From Acidobacteriota bacterium (GTDB taxonomy: Bacteria > Acidobacteriota > Terriglobia > Acidiferrales > UBA7541): 61,763 bases of DNA. Below, in pieces: positions 44,236-54,522 of the stretch (within the stretch, counting starts at the first letter, position 1; each line of letters starts with the position of its first letter). Location of the stretch: NCBI GenBank assembly GCA_013289695.1, contig JABCZK010000026.1, positions 1 to 61,763 on the forward strand, in the 5' to 3' direction. Position numbers and translations under genes: made by a program. A model generated the notes under the pieces. The model ran no database searches. It was not told where the DNA came from and was given only the letters and a program-made list of their open reading frames with translations.

Positions 44236-47200
44236 ATGACTTCTCCGCACCATTCCCACACGCGGCCACAAAGCCGCGCGAAAACCGGGCCGAGTTCACG
44301 GGAGTGGGCCGTGGTGCTCGCAATTGCCTTGTTTTTTTCACTGGCGGCCACGCTGGCCCTACCGTCTTTGAATGCTGCTCCGCAATCCGCCGCGAAATCC
44401 TCGGCTGCGACGCAACAGACTCAAACTCCTGCAGCGCCGAACGGCAATTCGGCGCGCGAACAAAAGCTTCCCTCGCCTCCCCGCAAACAGGACGTGAAGA
44501 AGGGCAAAGAAGCCTACAAACAAGGCCTGAAACTCGAGCAGAACGGCGATTGGCAGGCCGCTTACGACGCCTACTCCGACGCCGTGGAATGGGACCCCAG
44601 CAGCCGCGAATATCTGGTGCGGCAGGCCGTCGCCAAGGGCCAGGTGGTGCAAATGAAAGTTGACCTCGCCGAACGCGAGGCGGTTGCCGGCCATTTCGCA
44701 AATGCGCTGCATGCCTTGCGCGATGCGATGCAGCTCGATCCTTCGAACCGCACGATCCGCGAACGCCTGACCGAACTGGAAGCGCTGGACCCCAGTCGCG
44801 CGCGCCAAATCATCGCCGAGCCTGTACTGGTGCCGGCCGTTCAGCTCGACCATCGTCCTGGCACGCAATCCTTTCCGTTGCGCGGACAAACGCAAGCCGC
44901 ATATCAGGAAATCGCGCAACGCTTCGGCGTCGAAGTCGCCTTTGATGTGGACGTGCGCGAGGTCCCGGTGCATCTGGATTTGCAGGATGTGGATTTTGCG
45001 ACAGCCACGCGCGTTCTGGGAAGCGCGACCAACACTTTTTGGAGGCCGTTGACGAAGCGCTTGTTTTTTGTGGCGCCCGACACGACGCAGAAGCGCAAGG
45101 ACTACGAAGTCTCGATTGTGCGCACGGTGCCGCTGGCTTCCTCGGAAACGAACGAGCAGATGACCGAGCTGTCGCGGCTCGTCCGCGAAATCGCCGGCAT
45201 TACTCGCACGGACTTGGACACCAAGAGCCGCACGCTGACGATGCGCGCTTCGCCGCAAGCCATCGCGGTGGCCAGCGGCATCATCGAAGATCTACAACGC
45301 CCGCCCGACGAACTGATCTTGGAAATCGAAGTGATGGAAGTGGATCGCAATCACAACGTGGATTTCGGGATCACCGGCCCGCAAACCGCGAAAATTTATT
45401 CGATTCCCTCGAACGCCGCGCAGCTTGTACAACAGGGCGGCGCCACGGCACTGAATGCTTTGCTGACGCAGGTTTTTGGATCGGCCTCTTCGATTCCGCC
45501 GGTGTTGGCATTCGGCGGTGGCAAGACGACCTTCTTCTACACACTGCCCGGGGCCACCACCACGCTTTCGAATTTTCTTTCGACCGTGCACTCCGGCCGG
45601 CGGGTTCTGCTGCGCGCCGAGGATGGCCAGCCTGCGACGTTCTTTGTCGGCGAGCGCTTTCCCGTTTCGCTGGCGCAGTTTTCTTCGAGCCTGGTTGGTA
45701 ACGCCAATTCCGTGGCTACGCAGACGCCGACGGCATCCGCCCCCAACTCGGCTTTGCCCGTGATCACGGTCAGCACCGGAACGAATCCCGACTTCGTCGC
45801 AACTGCCGATTTTAATAACGACAATTTTCAGGATTTCGTCGTCGCGAATTTCACCGACGGGACGCTATCACTCTACGACGGCAATCCCACTACTCCTGGT
45901 ACATTCTTGACTCCCACCACGATCCCCGTCGGAGCAGGTCCCACCTGGATCTCTACTGGTTTTTTCAACACCAAGACGGACACCAGCAACACGATCGTAG
46001 ATCTCGCCGTCGCCAACCAGACTGCGGGCACCGTTTCCATCCTGCACGGAAATGGGAACGGCACATTCACAGTGGAACCAACCTTGACCCTGCCCGCTGG
46101 AGCGGGACCCACCGCCATCGCGGTTGCTGATTTCAATGGTGACGGTTTCTCGGATCTGGCCGTGGTAAACAAGAACGCGAATACTGTGAGCATTTTTCTT
46201 GGAAATGGTGATGAGACCTTTCAGACCCCTACGACGCTCACCACTGGCAACACTCCAACCTCCATCGTGGCCCAGGCCTTCAATCCGAATGCGCCGACAA
46301 TCATTGACCTGGCCGTCACCAATTCCAGCGACAACACGCTGCAAATCTTCATCGGCAACGGAAAGGGAGCGTTCACCAACGGCATCACCTACGATACCGG
46401 CGTAACCCCCGTCTACGTCGGATCCGCTGACGTGAATCTGGACGGCAATTTGGATTTGGTGGTGGCGGATAGCGGCGCTGCCACTAGCGCGAATTCCGTG
46501 GGCAATAGCGTTTCCGTTTTCCTCGGCAATGGCGACGGCACTTTCATCCTGCCGGGCGGCACCAGAATGGACTTTCCCGCCGGCACCACGCCAACATCTT
46601 TTGTCATCGCCGATTTCAACGATGACGGTATTCCCGATCTGCTCGTCACCGCCAGCGGCGACAATGCCGCTGCGCTGCTGCTCGGCGCCGGTGGCGGCTT
46701 TTTCAATGGGGCCATCGAAGTGCCGGTGGGCACGACACCCGATTCCATCGCCACCGCCGACTTCAATGGTGATGGACTGCCCGACGCCGTCCTTACGAAT
46801 TTCGGATCAAACACGGCATCGGTGATTCTGGACTCGTCCTCGCTGATCAGCCTGCTTTCCGGCAGTGCAACGGGCACGCAGTTCCCCAACGCGGAGTACA
46901 TTGACATCGGCTTGAAGGTGAAAGCCACTCCGCGTGTGCACGAGAACGGCGATGTCTCCTTGCAATTTGAATTCACGCAGAGCAGCCTGGCGGGCAACAG
47001 CCTCAACAACATTCCGGTGGTGAATAATCAGGAAATTCATCAGAGCGTGCGCGTGCACGCCGATGAGTCCGCGTTGCTGGCGGGCTATCTGGCGCCGCAA
47101 TACATGACTACGCTGAATGGCACGCCGGGAATCGCAAACCTGCCGTTGAGCGGAATCGTCGGAGGGGCCACGTCAAACCAGTTTTCGAATACGGAGGTAT

Positions 47201-47490
47201 TGATTCTGGTGACGCCGCGGATTGTGGACTCCGCAACGCGCAACAAAGATCATTTGATCTACGCAGGACGCGGCCAACTCGGCGGCCCCGGCGCGCTAGG
47301 CCCCACGATTCAAGAACGCCGTAATAGTGGATTCGTGAATCCTGCTGCGCAACCGACGGAGCCAGCCGCCGCGCCGCCACAACCGGGACCCACGCCGCAG
47401 CCGGCGCCCCCGCCAGTGCAAACGCCGCCGGAGCAGCCGCCATCCGTTCCGCCGCAACAACAGCAGCCGGACAACACTCCGCGGCAGTAA
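44236..47490 (+). CDS. secretin-family protein with inserted FG-GAP repeats
   Basis: The 1084-residue protein has a signal anchor (24-43), two or three TPR-like helices pairs (about 86-185), a secretin N-domain pair (about 215-358, VPVHLDLQDVDFATATRVL) and the start of the secretin core (DELILEIEVMEVDRNHNVDFGI; EDGQPATFFVGERFPVSLAQ). At about 512 the chain enters seven FG-GAP/VCBS-like repeats (for example AVADFNGDGFSDLAVVN). It returns to the secretin core at about 885 (YIDIGLKVKATPRV, ESALLAGY, VLILVTPRIV). The C-terminus is proline- and glutamine-rich. The pore-forming part resembles GspD/PilQ. No other secretion gene is near. Confidence 0.85.
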   Translation: MTSPHHSHTRPQSRAKTGPSSREWAVVLAIALFFSLAATLALPSLNAAPQSAAKSSAATQQTQTPAAPNGNSAREQKLPSPPRKQDVKKGKEAYKQGLKLEQNGDWQAAYDAYSDAVEWDPSSREYLVRQAVAKGQVVQMKVDLAEREAVAGHFANALHALRDAMQLDPSNRTIRERLTELEALDPSRARQIIAEPVLVPAVQLDHRPGTQSFPLRGQTQAAYQEIAQRFGVEVAFDVDVREVPVHLDLQDVDFATATRVLGSATNTFWRPLTKRLFFVAPDTTQKRKDYEVSIVRTVPLASSETNEQMTELSRLVREIAGITRTDLDTKSRTLTMRASPQAIAVASGIIEDLQRPPDELILEIEVMEVDRNHNVDFGITGPQTAKIYSIPSNAAQLVQQGGATALNALLTQVFGSASSIPPVLAFGGGKTTFFYTLPGATTTLSNFLSTVHSGRRVLLRAEDGQPATFFVGERFPVSLAQFSSSLVGNANSVATQTPTASAPNSALPVITVSTGTNPDFVATADFNNDNFQDFVVANFTDGTLSLYDGNPTTPGTFLTPTTIPVGAGPTWISTGFFNTKTDTSNTIVDLAVANQTAGTVSILHGNGNGTFTVEPTLTLPAGAGPTAIAVADFNGDGFSDLAVVNKNANTVSIFLGNGDETFQTPTTLTTGNTPTSIVAQAFNPNAPTIIDLAVTNSSDNTLQIFIGNGKGAFTNGITYDTGVTPVYVGSADVNLDGNLDLVVADSGAATSANSVGNSVSVFLGNGDGTFILPGGTRMDFPAGTTPTSFVIADFNDDGIPDLLVTASGDNAAALLLGAGGGFFNGAIEVPVGTTPDSIATADFNGDGLPDAVLTNFGSNTASVILDSSSLISLLSGSATGTQFPNAEYIDIGLKVKATPRVHENGDVSLQFEFTQSSLAGNSLNNIPVVNNQEIHQSVRVHADESALLAGYLAPQYMTTLNGTPGIANLPLSGIVGGATSNQFSNTEVLILVTPRIVDSATRNKDHLIYAGRGQLGGPGALGPTIQERRNSGFVNPAAQPTEPAAAPPQPGPTPQPAPPPVQTPPEQPPSVPPQQQQPDNTPRQ

Positions 47491-47539
47491 CGGCGGCGCG
47501 CCACGTCTTCGCGCTGGTACCGCGCGCAGCGGATTGGCG

Positions 47540-48514
47540 CTATGGCGTAGCTTCCAGCACCACCACCGGCTGATATGTGCGCGGGACCACCGGCTCGGCA
47601 ATCGCGATCAATCGTCCTTGCTGGCTGAAAACGCGCAGCCGCGCCGGCTTCCAATCGCCGGAATCAAGCTGGGCCGGCGCGTTCTGCGCCACGTTGGTTT
47701 GGCCCGGCTGAATCTGCGCGAGCGTCAGATTGAATTTCGCGCCGTGCCGCACGCGCTTCTCGATCACCGGCAGTATGGTCGTGCGCGGCAAGTCCGTGAG
47801 CAATTTCTCCAGAGGAATCACGCGCTCGAGCAACCGCCCGGCCCTGGCATCCTGCGCCAGATCGTCCAGCGAGACGGCCTGATCCAGCGTGAATTCACCG
47901 ACGGCCGTGCGCGTAATCCCCGCCAAGTGCGCGCCGCTTCCCTGCAGCTTTCCCAATTCATGTGCCAGTGAACGAATGTATGTGCCTGCGCCACACTCGA
48001 CTACAAATCGCGCGGCAAAACCTTCCACTGCCGTCAGCCGAAATTCGAATACTTCCACTTCCACGGGCTGCAGATTCACGGGCTTATTTTTCCGCGCGAG
48101 CTCGTGCGCGGGGCGCCCCAGTATTTTTTTCGCGGAATACGCCGGCGGAGTCTGCTGGATCTTCCCGAGAAAGCGCGCCGCATATGCCGCAATTTCGTCG
48201 GCGTTCAATGCGGGGGCCAGGTCCGGACCCAACGCTTCTCCATCGGCGTCGTAGGTATCGGTCTCAAATCCGAAGCGCACCGCGCAGGTGTAACGCTTGC
48301 GGCGTCCGGTGTAAAAACGCGCCAGGCGCGTGGCGCGGCCCAGCGCCAGCACCAGCACGCCCGTGGCCTGCGGATCGAGCGTGCCCAAATGGCCGATGCC
48401 GCGAAATCCCGCGAGCTGGCGCACGGATTCCACCACGTCGTGCGAAGTTTTTCCCGACGGCTTGTCTATAACCAGGATTCCATCAACCGGAGGTTGCTTG
48501 GGTGTGCGAGACAT
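47540..48514 (-). CDS. truB: tRNA pseudouridine-55 synthase
   Basis: TruB isomerises uridine 55 of the T-loop of nearly all elongator tRNAs. The catalytic aspartate lies in GHLGTLDPQATGVL; other family motifs are VDGILVIDKPSGKTSHDVV, QTPPAYSAKK and CGAGTYIRSLAHELG, followed by a PUA-like C-terminal domain. Length is 324. The ATG at 48514 skips 19 residues of an open upstream stretch without family likeness. Last gene of the rimP-nusA-infB-DUF503-rbfA-truB operon and convergent with the secretin gene. Confidence 0.95.
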   Translation of the reverse strand: MSRTPKQPPVDGILVIDKPSGKTSHDVVESVRQLAGFRGIGHLGTLDPQATGVLVLALGRATRLARFYTGRRKRYTCAVRFGFETDTYDADGEALGPDLAPALNADEIAAYAARFLGKIQQTPPAYSAKKILGRPAHELARKNKPVNLQPVEVEVFEFRLTAVEGFAARFVVECGAGTYIRSLAHELGKLQGSGAHLAGITRTAVGEFTLDQAVSLDDLAQDARAGRLLERVIPLEKLLTDLPRTTILPVIEKRVRHGAKFNLTLAQIQPGQTNVAQNAPAQLDSGDWKPARLRVFSQQGRLIAIAEPVVPRTYQPVVVLEATP

Positions 48515-48631
48515 GAATGGTTTGGTGGCGCAGCCGCTACCGCGGCCACTTCCGCCCGCGGGCGCGCTCAATTTTGCGCGCCGATTGCGAAAGCGAAGGC
48601 CGGCTTCGGCCTGCGGCGGAGTATCGCTGCG

Positions 48632-49000
48632 TTACGAACTATGCTCCTCGGGATTCCTGGCCTTACGCAACAGATTCTCGATGCGATTACCGTACTCCTC
48701 CGTCTCATCGAGAATGAACAGCACTTCCGGCGCGCGCCGCATGTGCAGGCGTTCCACCAATTCATGCCGCACGTAGCCTTTAGCGGCCTGCAGTCCTTCC
48801 AGCGTCGTGGCGCGTTCCGCCTCGTCGCCCGCCAGGCTCACAAACACGCGCACCGTGCGCATGCCCGCGCCCAGGCGCACTTCCGTGACCATGACCGGAG
48901 CAGCCAGCCGCGGATCCTTCAATTCTCCGGCGAGCATCAGGCTCACTTCATTGCGAATTTCTTCGGCGATGCGTTCGGAGCGGTGTCCTTGGATCGTCAT
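48632..49000 (-). CDS. rbfA: 30S ribosome-binding factor A
   Basis: The 122-residue RbfA binds helix 1 of 16S rRNA and is needed for late 30S maturation and cold growth. The KH-like fold is seen in HRSERIAEEIRNEVSLML, DPRLAAPVMVTEVRLGAG, VRVFVSL and PEVLFILDET. Its ATG overlaps the DUF503 stop (ATGA), so translation is coupled. truB follows 117 bp later. Confidence 0.94.
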   Translation of the reverse strand: MTIQGHRSERIAEEIRNEVSLMLAGELKDPRLAAPVMVTEVRLGAGMRTVRVFVSLAGDEAERATTLEGLQAAKGYVRHELVERLHMRRAPEVLFILDETEEYGNRIENLLRKARNPEEHSS

Positions 49001-49302
49001 GCGCCTTCCTCGTCCTGGTCTTCGAAATATTCCACGTTCTGCGAAAGCAAATCGCGCCCCAACAGCCGTTCCGATTCCGCCGCGATTTCCGCCAGCGTTT
49101 TTTCCAGATACCCCGTGTCGCTGGAAATCGTCACCACGCCCACTCGCGAGCGCTGCCAGGTTTCCTGATGTTCCAGTTCCGCCACGGCCACATTGTAGTG
49201 AGCGCGCAGCCGGTCTTTCAAGCTGCGCAAGACTTGCCGCTTGTCCTTGAGGGACTGCGCATCCAGTATATGGATTTCCAGGGTAAGGAGGCCGATCGGC
49301 AT
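48997..49302 (-). CDS. DUF503 (YlxP-like) protein
   Basis: The 101-residue protein has the DUF503 pattern IGLLTLEIHILDAQSLKDKR, VLRSLKDRLRAHYNVAVAEL and a C-terminal helix. YlxP-type proteins lie between infB and rbfA in many phyla and may bind ribosome precursors, though this is unproven. The start was set to the ATG before the conserved PIGLLTL. Gene order here is the standard one. Confidence 0.9.
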   Translation of the reverse strand: MPIGLLTLEIHILDAQSLKDKRQVLRSLKDRLRAHYNVAVAELEHQETWQRSRVGVVTISSDTGYLEKTLAEIAAESERLLGRDLLSQNVEYFEDQDEEGA

Positions 49303-49401
49303 TTCCGTGTGGCGCAACAACTCCCGTTGCGCTGGTGAAGCTTATACCATCAAGAAATTCTGCGCGCTCGAGTCAAAATCGCAGCTCGATAGTCTTGGTG
49401 G

Positions 49402-49421
49402 GTCGTGGCTTCAGCCACGAC
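49402..49421. repeat. 9-bp perfect hairpin between DUF503 and infB genes
   Basis: GTCGTGGCT and AGCCACGAC pair with a 2-base loop; a smaller GCGGC/GCCGC stem follows at 49442-49455. This sits in the 178-bp gap inside the translation operon. The short paired-palindrome form is REP-like, and it could also attenuate transcription. Confidence 0.45.
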
Positions 49422-49480
49422 ATTCTCTTTCCGAATACCGGGCGGCCTTAGCCGCTGCGGTACCTTCTTGCGGCGGCTCG

Positions 49481-52366
49481 TTACGCGCTCTCCTGCCGTG
49501 GCGCACGCGGACGCGGCGGAGGTGGCGGGGGCAGCGCCGCGATCTTCTCAACCGTGAAACATTCCAGACTGTCGCCCACCTTCACGTCCGCGAAATTCGC
49601 AATCCCGATGCCGCATTCAAAACCCTGGCGTACTTCCTTCGCGTCGTCCTTGAAGCGCTTCAGCGAATTGATCCGTCCGGTGAACAGCACCGCCGCCTCG
49701 CGAATCACGCGCACTTCCGCGTCGCGCCGGATAATTCCTTCCACCACCGAACAGCCCGCAATCGTGCCCACGCCCTTGACGCGGAACGTATCGCGCACTT
49801 CGGCGCGGCCCAGATGCTGTTCCTTGATGATCGGCGCCAGCAATCCAGCCACGGCCTTCTGCAATTCGTCCAGCAATTCGTAAATGATCGTGTAGCTGCG
49901 AATGTCCACGCCTTCGCGCTGCGCCAGTTCCGCAGCTTTGCGCTCGGGCTTCACGTTGAAGGCCACGACCACCGCGCCGGAAGTGGAAGCCAGCAGCACG
50001 TCGCTTTCGTTCACCGCGCCCACGTTTGCCAGAATGACTTTCAGCTTCACTTGATCGTTCGAAAGCTTGGGCAGCATTTCGTTCAGCACTTCCACCGAGC
50101 CTTGCACGTCGGCCTTGACGACCACCGGCAATTCCTTCACTTCGCCGATTTTCAATTGTTCGTGCAATTGGTCCAGCGTCAAGCGGCCACTAGAGGATTT
50201 CGCCAGAGTCGCTTCGCGCGCCTTGCCCTGACGATACTCAACGATATGCCGCGCCTTGGCTTCGTCCGCCACCTGGAATTGATCGCCCGCTTCGGGCACG
50301 CCCTGCAGACCGAGAACTTCCACGGGCGTCGAAGGCCCTGCCTGTTTGATCGCGCCGCCGCGATCGTCAAACATCGCGCGCACCTTGCCATAAACCGCGC
50401 CCACGATAAACACATCGCCCACGTGCAACGTGCCGTTCTGCACGATCATCGTGGCCACAGGGCCGCGGCCCTTATCCACGCGCGATTCCAGCACAGTTCC
50501 CTTCGCCGGAACGTCGGGATCGGCTTTCAATTCGCGCATGTCACCGACCAGCAGAATCATTTCCAGCAGCTTGGGAATATTCTTCTTGGTTTTGGCGGAA
50601 ACTTCCACCATTACCGTGTCGCCGCCCCAATCTTCGGGCATCAGACCTTTTTCGGAAAGCTGGCGCTTCACTCGCTCCACTTGCGCGTCCGGCTTATCCA
50701 CTTTGTTGATCGCGACGATGATCGGCACACCCGCAGCGCGCGCGTGCGAAATCGCTTCTTCGGTCTGTGGCATCATGCCGTCATCGGCCGCCACCACCAG
50801 CACCACGATGTCCGTTACCTTCGCGCCGCGGGCGCGCATGCGCGTGAACGCTTCGTGACCCGGCGTATCCACGAACACGATGCGCTTGCCCTGCACGTGC
50901 GCTTCGTAGGCGCCGATGTGTTGCGTGATTCCGCCCGCTTCGCCGCCCGCCACGTCTGCTTCACGAATGGCGTCCAGCAAACTCGTCTTGCCGTGATCTA
51001 CGTGGCCCATCACGGTTACCACCGGAGCGCGCGGCACCTCGTTGCCGGTGCGCTCTTCCTTTACTTTCTCTTCCTGCACCAGTTGCTCTTCGAAGGTTAC
51101 GACTTGCACCACACCGTTGAACGCCTCGGCCAGGTTCGTCGCCGTTGGCACGTCCAGCGCCTGATTGATGCTCGCAAATACGCCGCGGTCGAGTAAAGTC
51201 TTCAGCAGGTCTTTGGCACGGATGTCCAACTTCTCCGCCAGCTCGCGTACGGTAATTCCTTCCGTTACGGTCAGCGCGCGCGGCTCACGCTTTACCGGCG
51301 CGACTGGTTCGACGGCTGTGGCGCGTCCGCCTGGACCTGCGCCAGCGCGTGGACGAACTGGATGCAACTTGCGCTCGCCTTCGGCGTAGCGCTTCTCGAT
51401 CAGCGGCCGCCCGCGCGCTGCCGGCTTACGCGCATAAAGCGGCTTGCCTGGCTCCGCCTTGGGGACTCCCGCGCCGGGGCGCTGCGTGCCGACTGGTCCT
51501 TTATTATCGCGACCGCCTGGTCCGCCGCCGCTGCCAGGACGCTGCGGGAATCGCGAAGCGGGTCCACCCGGACGCTGCCCTGGCGCACCACCAGGACGAC
51601 TCTGCGGCGCGCTGCTGGGACGATATGTCTGAGGGGCGCCAGCCGGGCGCATGCTTTGCGGCGCACCAGGACGAGCTTGCCCAGGCCCCGAAGTAGGCGC
51701 GCCGGGACGTGATGGATAACGTTGCAATGTTGACGGTGCGCCGGCAGGACGTGGCGCGCCAGGCGCTTCCGCTGCGGGACGTGCCCCTCCGGGCGCGCCC
51801 GGTGCTGCAGCAGGCCGCAGCGGAACGCCGGGACGCGGCGCAGATGATCCGAGAGGAACGCCAGGTCGCCCAGCCGTAGCTGAAGCAGGAGACGCGGGTG
51901 CGGATGCAGCAGGCTTCGCAGCGGCAGGCGCTGCGCCAGTCGCGTGCGTCGCTGGATGAGCAGTCGAACCAGCAGGCGCAGCAGGACGCGCAACGCCTGG
52001 AGCCGCAGATCCAGTCGCGGGAGCGTGTGCCCCAACACCAGGCCTTGCGGCAGGCGCCGGAGCAGCAGGCGCCACACCAGCAGCAGGCTTCGCGCCCACA
52101 GCGGCCGGCGCTGCCGCGGCGGGCTTCGCCGCCGGTCTCTTCGCCGCCGAAGCTTTCGCGGCCTTTTCCGCCGCTTCAGCTTCTTCAGCAGCCGCCAAGC
52201 CGCGGAAGTGCTTGCGCACCAGCTCAGCGTGCTTCAGGTCAATCGAACTCGAGTGGGTCTTTTTTTCCGTGACGCCGGCTTCCGGGAGGTAATCGATCAG
52301 GACTTTCGCCTTGATCTCCAGTTCCCTGGCCAGCTCATTAATTCGGACTTGATTGGAATCTGCCAT
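49481..52366 (-). CDS. infB: translation initiation factor IF-2
   Basis: The 961-residue GTPase places initiator tRNA on the 30S subunit and promotes subunit joining. The N-terminal IF2-N domain ([20 protein letters not shown]) is followed by an Ala/Pro/Gly-rich linker of about 280 residues. The second IF2-N motif ([18 protein letters not shown]) comes before the G domain with [21 protein letters not shown] and NKVDKP. Domains II, III and IV end in [18 protein letters not shown]. The linker has strongly biased composition but is normal for the family. It lies 90 bp after nusA on the same strand. Confidence 0.97.
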   Translation of the reverse strand: MADSNQVRINELARELEIKAKVLIDYLPEAGVTEKKTHSSSIDLKHAELVRKHFRGLAAAEEAEAAEKAAKASAAKRPAAKPAAAAPAAVGAKPAAGVAPAAPAPAARPGVGAHAPATGSAAPGVARPAAPAGSTAHPATHATGAAPAAAKPAASAPASPASATAGRPGVPLGSSAPRPGVPLRPAAAPGAPGGARPAAEAPGAPRPAGAPSTLQRYPSRPGAPTSGPGQARPGAPQSMRPAGAPQTYRPSSAPQSRPGGAPGQRPGGPASRFPQRPGSGGGPGGRDNKGPVGTQRPGAGVPKAEPGKPLYARKPAARGRPLIEKRYAEGERKLHPVRPRAGAGPGGRATAVEPVAPVKREPRALTVTEGITVRELAEKLDIRAKDLLKTLLDRGVFASINQALDVPTATNLAEAFNGVVQVVTFEEQLVQEEKVKEERTGNEVPRAPVVTVMGHVDHGKTSLLDAIREADVAGGEAGGITQHIGAYEAHVQGKRIVFVDTPGHEAFTRMRARGAKVTDIVVLVVAADDGMMPQTEEAISHARAAGVPIIVAINKVDKPDAQVERVKRQLSEKGLMPEDWGGDTVMVEVSAKTKKNIPKLLEMILLVGDMRELKADPDVPAKGTVLESRVDKGRGPVATMIVQNGTLHVGDVFIVGAVYGKVRAMFDDRGGAIKQAGPSTPVEVLGLQGVPEAGDQFQVADEAKARHIVEYRQGKAREATLAKSSSGRLTLDQLHEQLKIGEVKELPVVVKADVQGSVEVLNEMLPKLSNDQVKLKVILANVGAVNESDVLLASTSGAVVVAFNVKPERKAAELAQREGVDIRSYTIIYELLDELQKAVAGLLAPIIKEQHLGRAEVRDTFRVKGVGTIAGCSVVEGIIRRDAEVRVIREAAVLFTGRINSLKRFKDDAKEVRQGFECGIGIANFADVKVGDSLECFTVEKIAALPPPPPPRPRAPRQESA

Positions 52367-52456
52367 TCGCCTCTTTTCAGCAGCGCCAGCACTCGTGCCC
52401 GCGCTCTGCAGCCATTACAAAATCGTGCCAACAACAAACTACCCGCCAAAATCCCG

Positions 52457-54001
52457 TTACTGTTCGGCGCCTTCTTCCGATGTGCCGATCTCTTCTTCTC
52501 TTACTTCCTCGGTCGCTTCTTCGGTCGCTTCATCCACTGCCTCCGCTTCAGCTTCCAGGTTTGGAGGAGGTGCATCGGGTGTAGCTTCGCCTTCGCCCGC
52601 CGCAATTTCTTCGGTGGCTTCCTCGGTGGCTTCATCCACCAGCGCTGCTTCTTCGCCTGCCGCGGCGGCGGCTTCTTCCGTCACCACGCCATCGCCTTCG
52701 GCGACGGCTGCTGCCTCCGGCGCGGCGGTCGCTGCCGTTTCCAGCGCTTCAAAATACGCGGCGACGGATTGGTGAATCTTCTCCACCATTTTCTCGCCGA
52801 TGCCGGGAATTTCTACCAGCTGTTCGGGCGTCATGTCCGCCAGTTTTTCGATCGAAGTCACACCCGCTGCTTCCAGCTTCTCGATCGTCTTCGGACCTAC
52901 GCCGGCAAGTTGTGTCAGCGCGGTTCCTGGCGCGGTGAGCGCAGCCATCTGCGCTTCGATTTCGCGGCGCTTCTCTTCCTCGCTCTTAATATCAATGTTC
53001 CAGCCAATCAATTTGCTGGCGAGGCGGACGTTCTGGCCTTTTTTCCCGATGGCCAGCGAAAGCTGCGTATCTTCCACAATCACTTCCAGCCGCTTTTCTT
53101 CCGGGTCAATAATCTGCACGCGTGTGACCTTCGCAGGGCTGAGCGCCTTCTGCGCGAACGCGACGGTCTCTTCATTGAAGGGAATAATGTCAATCTTCTC
53201 GCCGCGCAGCTCGCGAATGATGGACTGCACGCGCATGCCCTTCATGCCCACGCACGCGCCCACCGGGTCCACGTCCTTGTCGCGGCTTTCCACTGCGATC
53301 TTGGTGCGCTCGCCGGCTTCGCGCGCCACGGCGCGAATTTGCACCGTGCCGTCGTAAATTTCCGGCACTTCCATTTCGAATAAGCGCTGCACCAGGGCGG
53401 GATCGGCGCGCGAAACCACCACCTGCGGCCCTTTCGCAGCCCGTTCCACCGCGCGAATCGTCACGCGCAGGCGGTCGCCCACGTTGTACGCTTCCAGGCG
53501 CGATTGCTCGCGCTTGGGCAGTCGCGCTTCCGTGCGGCCCATGTCCACGATAATGTCCGGGCCTTCCATGCGCTTCACGACGCTATTGATCAGCTCGCCC
53601 ACGCGCGTGTGGAATTCGTTGTAAATAGTGTCGCGCTCGGCCTCGCGCACTTTCTGTAAGATCACTTGCTTGGCGGTCTGCGCGGCGATGCGGCCCAGCA
53701 CGTCGGTCGGCTTGGTCTGCGTGATTTCGCCGCCCACTTCCACGTCCGGCTGCCGCTTGCGCGCGTCGTTCAAGGAAATCTCGCGCACCGGGTCGGCCAC
53801 TTCCTCCACAACCGTGTGCACCGAATACACGTCCACCTGCCCCGTCGTGGGGTTGAATTTCGATCGCAACTCTTCTTCGGTGCGGTAATACTTCCGCGCC
53901 GCAACCACCATCGCGTCTTCAATCGCCGCGATGATGATTTCCGGTTCAATATGCTTTTCCCGGCTGATCAGCTCGATCTGCTGGTACAGCTGACTCGCCA
54001 T
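52457..54001 (-). CDS. nusA: transcription termination/antitermination factor NusA
   Basis: The 514-residue NusA regulates pausing, termination and antitermination of RNA polymerase. Domains in order are the N-terminal RNAP-binding domain (ASQLYQQIELISREKHIEPE), an S1 domain, two KH domains (GACVGMKGMRVQSIIREL; LAIGKKGQNVRLASKL) and a helix-hairpin-helix-like C-terminal region (LAGVGPKTIEKLEAAGV). The last 90 residues are an unusual acidic, alanine-rich tail with a repeated VDEATEEATEE. The ATG after GGGAGAG was chosen; eight residues upstream are not family-like. Confidence 0.96.
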   Translation of the reverse strand: MASQLYQQIELISREKHIEPEIIIAAIEDAMVVAARKYYRTEEELRSKFNPTTGQVDVYSVHTVVEEVADPVREISLNDARKRQPDVEVGGEITQTKPTDVLGRIAAQTAKQVILQKVREAERDTIYNEFHTRVGELINSVVKRMEGPDIIVDMGRTEARLPKREQSRLEAYNVGDRLRVTIRAVERAAKGPQVVVSRADPALVQRLFEMEVPEIYDGTVQIRAVAREAGERTKIAVESRDKDVDPVGACVGMKGMRVQSIIRELRGEKIDIIPFNEETVAFAQKALSPAKVTRVQIIDPEEKRLEVIVEDTQLSLAIGKKGQNVRLASKLIGWNIDIKSEEEKRREIEAQMAALTAPGTALTQLAGVGPKTIEKLEAAGVTSIEKLADMTPEQLVEIPGIGEKMVEKIHQSVAAYFEALETAATAAPEAAAVAEGDGVVTEEAAAAAGEEAALVDEATEEATEEIAAGEGEATPDAPPPNLEAEAEAVDEATEEATEEVREEEIGTSEEGAEQ

Positions 54002-54048
54002 TCGCGTCTCTCCCATACTTCCCAAGAAAAATTTGCCATCGCCTGCCG

Positions 54049-54522
54049 CTACAACTCCACCACCAAATTCGCCTTCTTGATGCCGGCGTACGGCACGACG
54101 ATCTCGCGATCGCGCACTGTGAACTTGACCACGCCGTCGGTGATTCCCGCCAGGCGCCCTTCAAAATACGCCTGCTTCTCGAGCGGCTCGTGCAGCCAAA
54201 TCTTCGCGAGCCGTCCCACGAAGCGCTGGTAATCCGCGGGCTTGATCAATTTCCTATCCAGCCCCGGCGAGCTCAGTTCCAAAATGTAAGCCGGCCCCGG
54301 AACCAAATCCTCCATGTCCAGGATCACGCTCAACTGCTCACTCACTCGCTCGCAATCCTTGTGAGTGACACCCAACCCTTGCGGATTCTGCGGGCCGGGC
54401 AGCCGGTCAATGTACACACGCAGCAGACGCTGTTTTCCAACCTTCCATTCGATGTCGAAGATCTCAAGACCAAGCGAGCCTGCCACCCGCTCGGCTGCCT
54501 CTCGAACCTTTTCCAGTTGCAT
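54049..54522 (-). CDS. rimP: ribosome maturation factor RimP
   Basis: The 157-residue RimP helps assemble the 30S subunit. Family motifs are LGLEIFDIEWKVGKQRLLRV, the helix KDCERVSEQLSVILD, and YILELSSPGLDRKLIKPADY, followed by the small SH3-like C-domain ending IKKANLVVEL. The start at MQLEKVREAAERV is the family N-terminus; the frame runs open upstream for 94 codons without likeness. It is the first gene of the translation operon, 47 bp before nusA. Confidence 0.95.
   Translation of the reverse strand: MQLEKVREAAERVAGSLGLEIFDIEWKVGKQRLLRVYIDRLPGPQNPQGLGVTHKDCERVSEQLSVILDMEDLVPGPAYILELSSPGLDRKLIKPADYQRFVGRLAKIWLHEPLEKQAYFEGRLAGITDGVVKFTVRDREIVVPYAGIKKANLVVEL

Noticed and set aside
49241..51196. 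651-codon plus-strand open frame opposite infB
   Set aside because: Antisense shadow of a highly conserved gene in GC-rich DNA; it is unusually rich in His and Arg and has no recognisable domain.
51944..53383. 479-codon plus-strand open frame spanning infB and nusA
   Set aside because: Crosses the real gene boundary and has biased Arg/Phe composition; no ribosome site.
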